Shown here in pieces: positions 1 to 4,083 of a stretch of 5,647 nt of DNA. Under the pieces are notes generated by a model, which was not told the DNA's origin, made no database searches, and saw only the letters and a list, made by a program, of their open reading frames with translations. The position numbers were made by a program, and so were the translations under genes. Position 1 is the stretch's first letter. The number at the start of each line of letters is the position of its first letter. Source of the stretch: JACCXJ01 sp052387115 (lineage in GTDB: Bacteria > Pseudomonadota > Gammaproteobacteria > JACCXJ01); NCBI GenBank assembly GCA_052387115.1, contig JBQTJM010000206.1, forward strand, positions 1 through 5,647, written 5' to 3'.

Positions 1-804
1 CGCCTCGACCTCTGCCTCGCTGAGCCGCCCGCCCGGCATCGCGCCGGCCATGACGCCCTTCGGGTAGCCCGCGACGATCTCGGCGTCGGGATCGAGGATG
101 GCGCGCGCCAGGTAATCGCGGTCTCGCGGGACCTTGCGGCCATCGGCCAGCTCGACCTCGGTCGCTGACTTCCAGCTCGGCCCCACGCCCTTGGTACCGT
201 CGGTCGAGTGGCAGGTCAAGCAACCCCGTTGCTCCGCGAGCCGTCGCCCGCGCCGCGCACTCGGTTCGTCCTCCGGGGCTGTGCCGCCCACCCCGCCCTG
301 CGATCCGCCCGCGGGCGCCGCCAGCGCCGCCTGGATCGATTCCAGGTTGTCCGGCGCGTGCGGATCGATGGGACCCTGCCAGTGACGCACGATCACCCCC
401 TCGCGGTTGATGAGAAAGGTCTCGGGGACACCGAGTACCCGGAAGCGCTTGGCGAAGCGGTTCTCCGGGTCGCGCCAGATGGGAAAGCCGATCCCCTTGC
501 CCTCGACATAGCGCGCGACCTGCTCGTCGGCCTGGCCCTCGTCGATGTTGACGCCGACGACGGCGAGGCCCTGATCCCGATGATTCCGGTACAGGGCCTC
601 GAAGGCCGGCATCTCCTTGCGGCAGGGGGAGCACCACGTCGCCCAGGTGTTCAGCAACACCACCTGGCCGCGCAGCGAGGCAAGGGACACCTGCTCGGTG
701 CTCCCCAGCCGCCGCGCGCTGTACTCGGGGGCTGCGCGCTCCTCCGCGTAGGCCGAGGCCGCCAGCGCCAGCGTGAGGACCCCCATCCGCCGGAGTGGGC
801 TCAC
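1..804 (-). CDS. TlpA-like thioredoxin fused to cytochrome c domain (C-terminus cut by window edge)
   Basis: Read on the minus strand from a GTG at 804, this frame stays open for 268 codons to the window edge. Residues 1-20 look like a Sec signal peptide: basic MSPLRR, a hydrophobic stretch, then AYA before EE. Residues 25-165 are a TlpA/ResA-type thioredoxin fold with the redox motif WCSPC (C58, C61) and the cis-proline loop GVPETF (P127). A Gly/Ala-rich linker follows. A class I cytochrome c domain then carries the haem site CLTCH (195-199) and a likely distal methionine in GAMPGG (M256). Only perhaps 10-25 residues should be missing. The GTG overlaps the upstream stop codon as GTGA, which implies translational coupling; ATG at 786 is an alternative start but leaves a poorer signal peptide. 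The family reduces disulfides or passes electrons in the periplasm; the substrate cannot be told. Confidence 0.88.
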   Translation of the reverse strand, partial: MSPLRRMGVLTLALAASAYAEERAAPEYSARRLGSTEQVSLASLRGQVVLLNTWATWCSPCRKEMPAFEALYRNHRDQGLAVVGVNIDEGQADEQVARYVEGKGIGFPIWRDPENRFAKRFRVLGVPETFLINREGVIVRHWQGPIDPHAPDNLESIQAALAAPAGGSQGGVGGTAPEDEPSARRGRRLAEQRGCLTCHSTDGTKGVGPSWKSATEVELADGRKVPRDRDYLARAILDPDAEIVAGYPKGVMAGAMPGGRLSEAEVEA

Positions 805-2201
805 GGGGACTCGGGTAGGCTGATGACTCCCGTCCTGATCCCACCCCCCGCTTCCTCGCCACCCTGCCCCTTCGTGCCCCAGGCGACGATGGCGCCATCA
901 CCCGCGACCGCCACATCGGGGGCCGTGCCGGGCCAGGCCTGGGACAGGGTGCGTGTGCCGTCGGGCCCGATCATCGCGACCTGGATCAGGTCCTCGTCGC
1001 CGCGCCGGTCCTCGAAAGCCACCCAGGCATTGTCCCTCGTGTCGAGCGCGAGCTTGACGTCGCCATAGGGGATCCAATCATCGCTCAAGAGCGCGATGGG
1101 CTCGGAGAACCCCTTGCCCTCGTCGTCCGAGCGGGCATAGAAGACGCCCGGATGGCGCTCGCTGCCGGTGTACCAGGCGGCGTGCAGCCGGCCTTTCGAG
1201 TCCACCGCGAGCCCCGGGCTGATATCCGGACAGCCGGAGATCTTGAAGCGGTCGTCGTGGAACTTGACCGGCTCCGACCAGTTCGTTCCTCTGTCGCGAG
1301 AGACGGCCACGAAGTGATCGCGCACCGCATCGACCGAGCCCTTGAGCTCCTTCCACTGGCCGCGGGTGGTGGCGTAGAGCGGTCCGCCCGCGCCTTGCGC
1401 CACCTTGGTCCCGCAGCAACCGCAGGTGGGTTTCGAGACCAGTGAGCTCTGGCCGAAGCTCCGCCCGCCGTCCGTGGACCGGGCCACGCGCAGTTGCGTC
1501 GGGAGCTCCTGGTCCTTCGGCGGCTCCTTGCCGTTCGCGATCCGGTAGGCGAAGTCCTCGCGGTAGTCGAGGAAGGAGGCATAGAGATCGCCATTGGACG
1601 CTGCGAAGAGGTGGAGCATGCCGGTGCTGGTCTCTGCCCCCTCGACCGACTCGGTCCCGATCTCGACCGGGGCCGAGAAGCGCTTCCCGCCGTCCTCCGA
1701 GCGCACCAGGTGCAGGACGCTGCGGCCCCATTCCCAGCCCGGCGGTTTGAACTCGGGATCCTGATGGCCGTAGAGCACATACACCTCGCCCTTGGGGCCT
1801 ACGGCCACCTGTGTCGGGCTCACCGTGTAGGACTCGACCCGGTCCCCCGGTGCGCTCGCCACCACCGGGGGAGCGAAGCTCCGGCCTCCATCGTCCGAGC
1901 GCGCGACCCGGACCTCGAGCCTGGGATCGGGCTTCTTCCCGTCCTTATCTTGCGGCACGGTGCCAGGGATCTCCTGAGCCCAGGCCAGATACACTGCGGC
2001 CGAGCGCCGGTCCCAAGCGACCGTCGGGTTGCGCCCGCCCTCAGGCGCGAGCGTACGGGCCTCGGATACTACCAGAGGCGCGGCGGCGGCCGGCGCCTTT
2101 TCCACGGCGAGCGCAACGGTCCCGGCCCCGGTCGAGCCGCTCGCGACCCATAGGACGGTGAGCGTATGCCTCCATCGGGCGGTCTTGGGTGTCGTGATCA
2201 T
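801..2201 (-). CDS. Exported sialidase-superfamily (BNR/Asp-box) beta-propeller with CGCC cluster
   Basis: This is a 466-residue protein. The ATG at 2201 was chosen because AGGAGGA lies 9 bases upstream; the frame is open further up to 2417, and ATG 2210 touches the ribosome-binding site, so neither longer start fits. The N-terminus (KTARWRH, then a hydrophobic run to about residue 33) resembles a signal peptide. Five Asp-boxes mark propeller blades: SDDGGRSF 102-109, SEDGGKRF 168-175, STDGGRSF 242-249, SRDRGTNW 301-308 and SDDEGKGF 358-365. Cysteines occur only as CGCC (260-263) and C324 in SGCPDISPG. From memory, many uncharacterised 'sialidase family' proteins share a CxCC plus GCP pattern, suggesting a metal or disulfide site. 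I see no clear sialidase arginine triad, so sugar cleavage is not supported. It is coupled to the thioredoxin-cytochrome gene, so a redox role is plausible. Confidence 0.85.
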   Translation of the reverse strand: MITTPKTARWRHTLTVLWVASGSTGAGTVALAVEKAPAAAAPLVVSEARTLAPEGGRNPTVAWDRRSAAVYLAWAQEIPGTVPQDKDGKKPDPRLEVRVARSDDGGRSFAPPVVASAPGDRVESYTVSPTQVAVGPKGEVYVLYGHQDPEFKPPGWEWGRSVLHLVRSEDGGKRFSAPVEIGTESVEGAETSTGMLHLFAASNGDLYASFLDYREDFAYRIANGKEPPKDQELPTQLRVARSTDGGRSFGQSSLVSKPTCGCCGTKVAQGAGGPLYATTRGQWKELKGSVDAVRDHFVAVSRDRGTNWSEPVKFHDDRFKISGCPDISPGLAVDSKGRLHAAWYTGSERHPGVFYARSDDEGKGFSEPIALLSDDWIPYGDVKLALDTRDNAWVAFEDRRGDEDLIQVAMIGPDGTRTLSQAWPGTAPDVAVAGDGAIVAWGTKGQGGEEAGGGIRTGVISLPESP

Positions 2202-2210
2202 GCGTTCCAT

Positions 2211-2217
2211 TCCTCCT
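2211..2217 (-). promoter_or_regulatory. Ribosome-binding site of the beta-propeller gene
   Basis: AGGAGGA on the minus strand matches the anti-Shine-Dalgarno sequence and lies 9 bases before ATG 2201. The nearer in-frame ATG at 2210 directly abuts it and cannot be used efficiently, so this site decides the start. Confidence 0.75.
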
Positions 2218-2250
2218 ACGGAAACGGCCCCGAGTGGGGGACAGGCCATC

Positions 2251-2256
2251 ATTGTA
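2251..2256 (-). promoter_or_regulatory. Candidate -10 box (TACAAT) of the propeller/thioredoxin operon
   Basis: TACAAT matches the sigma-70 -10 consensus at 5 of 6 positions and would start transcription near 2244, giving a leader of about 43 bases. At the proper distance upstream (about 2274-2279) there is only TTTCTT, a poor -35. A weak -35 fits a promoter that needs an activator, and the palindrome at 2281-2297 would be centred near -45. Confidence 0.4.
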
Positions 2257-2280
2257 GAGGTCTGATTTGCCGAAAGAAAC

Positions 2281-2297
2281 TGCGACAAAATGTCGCA
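2281..2297 (-). promoter_or_regulatory. Perfect palindrome resembling a RegA/PrrA/RoxR redox-regulator box
   Basis: Arms TGCGACA and TGTCGCA are perfect inverted repeats of 7 bases around 3 bases. Read on the minus strand it is TGCGACATTTTGTCGCA. Known RegA/PrrA/RegR/RoxR boxes follow roughly GNG(A/G)C(A/G)TTNNGNCGC, and this site fits every position. It lies 80-96 bases before the propeller gene's ATG and just upstream of the candidate -10. Binding by this regulator family is an inference from the motif; no regulator gene is in the window. Confidence 0.5.
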
Positions 2298-2343
2298 CCC
2301 CCGGGTCAGGTGGTCGCGGCTGTGATGGCGGAGGGCAAGGACG

Positions 2344-2385
2344 CGATGACCCCCCTGACCGGCGCCTGCGGTGCTCGGGTCATTG
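2344..2385. repeat. Interrupted inverted repeat in the divergent intergenic region
   Basis: CGATGACCC (2344-2352) pairs with GGGTCATTG (2377-2385), nine pairs with one G-T. Inside it ACCG (2358-2361) pairs with CGGT (2369-2372) around a 7-base loop. It lies upstream of both candidate start sites, so it would act as DNA, for example as an operator, not as an mRNA leader. It has no T-run and may be chance in GC-rich DNA. I see nothing else in 2298-2417. Confidence 0.2.
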
Positions 2386-2417
2386 ATCTCGTGGCTACAG
2401 TCAGCCCGCCCGGTCAC

Positions 2418-2446
2418 TTGAGCAACTGCTTGGCGGCCCTCATCAT
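2418..2446 (+). promoter_or_regulatory. Candidate promoter of the vapB-like antitoxin
   Basis: TTGAGC (2418-2423) and CATCAT (2441-2446) each match 4 of 6 sigma-70 consensus positions, at the ideal 17-base spacing. Transcription would start near 2453, about 25 bases before the ATG at 2477. The match is moderate, so this is a candidate only. Confidence 0.25.
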
Positions 2447-2476
2447 AGGGTGTCGTTCAAGAGTAAGGTGCTACCC

Positions 2477-2698
2477 ATGCGAGCCACCCGCGAGATATAC
2501 GATGCCCTTCCCGACACCATCGCCGTGCCCGAACACCTGCGCCATCGCCGGGTGGAGATCATCATGTTGCCGTTGGACGAAGAGCTAAGGGCCGGCTGGC
2601 CGCCCGGTTTTTTTGAAGCGACCGCCGGTGCGTGGCAAGGCGAGTCGCTGGAAAGAGCGCCGCAAGGCGACTTCGAGCAGCGGGAAACTCTGAAGTGA
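2477..2698 (+). CDS. VapB-like type II antitoxin (partner of a truncated PIN toxin)
   Basis: This 73-residue protein begins MRATREIYDALPDTIAVPEH and has the short hydrophobic segment VEIIMLPLD (26-34), then the conserved tail GWPPGFFEATAGAWQGE, ERAPQGDFEQRE. That tail is typical of small antitoxins encoded just before PIN-domain VapC toxins, where the C-terminus wraps the toxin active site. ATG 2477 has AAGGTG six bases upstream; an in-frame GTG at 2450 is possible but lacks support. The stop TGA overlaps the GTG of the next gene as GTGA (2695-2698), the usual coupled arrangement. The antitoxin looks whole, but its toxin is destroyed, so it can no longer serve a local pair. Whether it binds DNA or neutralises toxins made elsewhere is unknown. 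Confidence 0.75.
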   Translation: MRATREIYDALPDTIAVPEHLRHRRVEIIMLPLDEELRAGWPPGFFEATAGAWQGESLERAPQGDFEQRETLK

Positions 2699-2832
2699 GT
2701 TATCTCCTCGACACGAACGCCTGGATCCGTTACCTCAACCCCGCGCTATGCTGGCTGTGGAGTTACCCGAAAAGAGATTCGGCCAAGGATCGCGGCGAGT
2801 GGATCGTGACACCGCCGAACACCTTGCCGTAA
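2695..2832 (+). pseudogene. vapC-like PIN toxin fragment, truncated after about 16 residues
   Basis: From GTG 2695, which overlaps the antitoxin stop, the frame reads MSYLLDTNAWIRYLNP. This is the standard first strand of a VapC PIN nuclease, with the catalytic Asp at residue 6 and the asparagine after it. After residue 16 (about 2742) the similarity ends abruptly. The frame then runs through DNA that is antisense to the neighbouring PIN gene and stops at 2832, giving a 45-residue product. A complete VapC has roughly 125-140 residues and three further acidic residues, so this cannot be active. The break lies within about 20 bases of the end of the minus-strand PIN gene, which points to a recombination junction at 2743-2762. 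Confidence 0.75.
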
Positions 2833-3173
2833 CCCTCCCCGAAGTGCTTGTGGTCGCCGGTGACGAGTGCGTCACAACGCAGACGGATCGCGGCCGCAAG
2901 CACGGGCCGGTCCTTTTCGGGCAGCCAGGTGACGTCCGCCGGGGCTCGGCCAGGCACTTGTACGGGGCAGATCCTGAAGCGCGCGAGGAGTGTGTCCAGC
3001 ACCGGCAACGTTTCGGGATCCTTCGCGCCCAGATTGCGACGCGCCTCGCTGACCACATAGTGGTCAACCCAACACTCGTGGCCGGCATCCAAGAGCAGAC
3101 CCAGAAACTCTCTTACCGCGCCGTTCGACTTGGCGGCGGAAAACAAGACGTTCGCGTCCAGAAACACCCGCAT
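2763..3173 (-). CDS. PIN-domain ribonuclease toxin (intact)
   Basis: This 136-residue protein starts MRVFLDANVLFSAAKSNG and carries the four PIN acidic residues at the expected places: D6 in FLDAN, E43 in VVSEARRNL, D88 in PEKDRPVLAAA and D107 in LVTGD. PIN toxins are Mg-dependent RNases that stop translation when free of antitoxin. The length is normal and the frame is unbroken. It lies 20 bases after the AbrB-type antitoxin gene on the same strand, with no clear ribosome-binding site, so it is probably translated by reinitiation from the upstream gene. It is clearly different from the truncated vapC next door (little identity beyond the LDxN core), so it is not a displaced part of that gene. 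The RNA target is unknown. Confidence 0.82.
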   Translation of the reverse strand: MRVFLDANVLFSAAKSNGAVREFLGLLLDAGHECWVDHYVVSEARRNLGAKDPETLPVLDTLLARFRICPVQVPGRAPADVTWLPEKDRPVLAAAIRLRCDALVTGDHKHFGEGYGKVFGGVTIHSPRSLAESLFG

Positions 3174-3193
3174 GATACGGGCGGGCGGTAGGC

Positions 3194-3469
3194 TCAGCGG
3201 CTGCGCTTGTGCATAGAGCGCGTAGCTCGTTTCGGGCTCGGCGCCCTCCGGCCCAGGAAGGTGGCAAGCTCAGCTTCGGCCTCATCGAACTCGCGTTCGC
3301 GCTCGGGCGTGTATAACTCGACCGCTAAGGTGACCGCAGGACGCAGCAGCAAGCCTTCCGGCGTGGTCTCGGCGATCAGATGATCGTCCGCCTTCAGCCC
3401 CAGGGCCTGGCGCAGTTTGGCCGGCAGCGTGATCACGCCGCGGCTGCTGATGGTGACGGTCGCCTTCAT
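3194..3469 (-). CDS. AbrB/SpoVT-type antitoxin of the PIN toxin
   Basis: This 91-residue protein has an N-terminal swapped-hairpin DNA-binding domain: MKATVTISSRGVITLPAKLR, then QALGLKADDHLIAETTPEGLLLRP (residues 1-44). The pattern ISSRG-ITLPAKLR-LGLK is the signature of AbrB/MazE-type antitoxins. The C-terminal half is acidic then basic (EREREFDEAEAELATFL, then KRATRSMHKRSR) and should bind the toxin. The open frame extends upstream to 3889 without a stop, but ATG 3469 begins exactly at the domain start and directly follows a good promoter. There is no ribosome-binding site, which fits a leaderless message. Members of this family repress their own operon with the toxin as co-repressor. Confidence 0.82.
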   Translation of the reverse strand: MKATVTISSRGVITLPAKLRQALGLKADDHLIAETTPEGLLLRPAVTLAVELYTPEREREFDEAEAELATFLGRRAPSPKRATRSMHKRSR

Positions 3470-3476
3470 GGATTGC

Positions 3477-3485
3477 AGTATAGCA
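3477..3485 (-). promoter_or_regulatory. Extended -10 promoter of the AbrB-PIN operon
   Basis: TGCTATACT contains TATACT (5 of 6 to consensus) preceded by TGN, the extended -10 element, which compensates for the absence of a recognisable -35. Transcription would start near 3470, at or next to ATG 3469, predicting a leaderless or nearly leaderless mRNA. Confidence 0.5.
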
Positions 3486-3505
3486 GAAATGCCGCAGAAG
3501 CGTGC

Positions 3506-3664
3506 ATGCCTGTGAGCCGCCCGGCCGACTTGACGGCGCTGTATCATCCACTCAAAAGCGAGCTTACTGGTCATTGGGCGGTCAAGATCGATAAAAGCTG
3601 GCGTTTGACTTTTGCCTTTGAAGGGCGAGACGCGGTATTGGTGAGCTATCAGGATTATCATTAA
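3506..3664 (+). pseudogene. higB-type (RelE/ParE fold) toxin, 5' end missing
   Basis: The reading frame ends with HPLKSELTGHWAVKIDKSW followed by RLTFAFEGRDAVLVSYQDYH, an unmistakable C-terminal half of HigB toxins, which cleave mRNA on the ribosome. From the first possible ATG at 3506 only 52 residues remain, compared with about 92 in complete HigB. The missing part is the N-terminal helix-strand region (often MIKSF...KGL...F). The upstream DNA in this frame (3380-3505) is antisense to the AbrB antitoxin and shows no HigB similarity in any frame. The break is therefore near 3490-3505, at the start of the AbrB-PIN module. It lies 13 bases before higA, the usual toxin-first order. Activity is unlikely. 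Confidence 0.75.
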
Positions 3665-3677
3665 TCGGAACAAAACA

Positions 3678-3956
3678 ATGACGCACATGTTTAATCCACC
3701 CCATCCAGGCGAAGTGCTGAAAGATGGGGTGTTTGCGGATACCGGTATTACCGTCACCGAGGCGGCCAAGGCGTTGGGTATCACCCGCGCGGCTTTATCC
3801 AGGATAGTCAATGGCAAAGCCGGGATCAGCGCGGAGATGGCGTTGCGTCTTGGGCAGTGGCTCGGCACGGGTCCCGAGGTCTGGCTCAATATGCAGTCCG
3901 CCTATGACCTTTGGCAGGCGGAGCAGAGGCCACGCCCCAAAATCGAGCGGGCGTAG
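3678..3956 (+). CDS. higA: HigA-type antitoxin (XRE helix-turn-helix), intact
   Basis: This 92-residue protein starts MTHMFNPPHPGEVLKDGVFA and matches HigA/VapI antitoxins throughout. The helix-turn-helix spans about residues 25-48 (ITVTEAAKALGITRAALSRI, then VNGKAGIS), and the tail WLGTGPEVWLNMQSAYDLWQ is conserved. HigA binds HigB and represses the higBA promoter. The upstream toxin is reduced to its C-terminal half, so this is an antitoxin without its local toxin, and its native promoter, which lies before higB, is gone as well. ATG 3687 is an alternative start; CGGAA 8 bases before 3678 is only a weak ribosome-binding site. The stop codon TAG is part of the GTAG that opens the REP-like element. 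Confidence 0.85.
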   Translation: MTHMFNPPHPGEVLKDGVFADTGITVTEAAKALGITRAALSRIVNGKAGISAEMALRLGQWLGTGPEVWLNMQSAYDLWQAEQRPRPKIERA

Positions 3957-3972
3957 GGTGCGCTGTGCGCAC
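3953..3972 (+). repeat. REP-like element: GTAG tetranucleotide plus hairpin
   Basis: GTAG (3953-3956) is followed by GTGCGC TGT GCGCAC (3958-3972), a perfect 6-base stem with a 3-base loop. A GTAG or GGAG tetranucleotide 5' of a palindrome is the mark of REP sequences recognised by RAYT transposases, and a RAYT fragment starts 25 bases downstream. The TAG doubles as the higA stop codon. No matching inverted partner of the full element is visible; only an 8-base inverted match (GCGCACCC, 4014-4021) lies nearby. Confidence 0.5.
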
Positions 3973-3997
3973 GCGGAACAAGGGTTATCATTGATGA

Positions 3998-4057
3998 ATG
4001 TCACGTTATCGTCGCGCACCCATTCCCGGTGGAACGTATTTCGTCCTGTACCTCCTA
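3998..4057 (+). pseudogene. RAYT (REP-associated tyrosine transposase) N-terminal fragment
   Basis: ATG 3998 reads MSRYRRAPIPGGTYFV then LYLLK. RAYT/Transposase_17 proteins begin with a very similar MxRYRR...PGGTYFFTVNLL pattern, which forms the first strand of the HUH nuclease fold. The similarity ends at about codon 20. The frame continues as unrelated residues to a TGA at 4130-4132. Complete RAYTs have about 150-180 residues with an HUH motif and catalytic tyrosine, all absent here. The remainder of the gene is not found downstream of the intron, so the intron did not simply split it; the 3' part has been lost or moved. Confidence 0.6.
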
Positions 4058-4062
4058 AAAGC

Positions 4063-4078
4063 ATCACATCCCTGTGAT
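4063..4078. repeat. Small hairpin at the RAYT/intron junction
   Basis: ATCACA TCCC TGTGAT is a perfect 6-base inverted repeat with a 4-base loop. It sits exactly where RAYT similarity ends and before the reverse transcriptase frame begins. It could be a scrap of intron RNA, part of the junction, or chance. Confidence 0.25.
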
Positions 4079-4083
4079 TCCGG

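Noticed and set aside
208..1068. Long plus-strand frame of 286 codons
   Set aside because: It is antisense to the thioredoxin-cytochrome and propeller genes, has no recognisable motif and is rich in Arg/Pro/Ala, as expected for a shadow frame in GC-rich DNA.
1494..2153. Plus-strand frame of 219 codons
   Set aside because: It lies fully antisense to the propeller gene, whose Asp-boxes and cysteines prove the minus-strand frame.
2202..2417. N-terminal extension of the propeller gene to 2417
   Set aside because: The ribosome-binding site and signal peptide support ATG 2201, and the extension would run across the palindrome and promoter elements.
2743..3485. Terminal inverted repeats around the AbrB-PIN module (CGCTATGCTG and CAGTATAGCA)
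   Set aside because: Only 8 of 10 bases match and the right copy is explained by the promoter -10 element, so this does not support an insertion element.
3470..3889. N-terminal extension of the AbrB antitoxin to 3889
   Set aside because: The added residues are antisense to higB and higA, and the AbrB domain starts exactly at ATG 3469.
3958..3962. GTGCG as the 5' end of the group II intron
   Set aside because: It matches GTGYG but lies in the REP-like hairpin, and the following bases encode a RAYT start, not intron domain I.
3957..3972. Rho-independent terminator after higA
   Set aside because: The hairpin has a short stem and no following T-run; a REP-like element explains it better.
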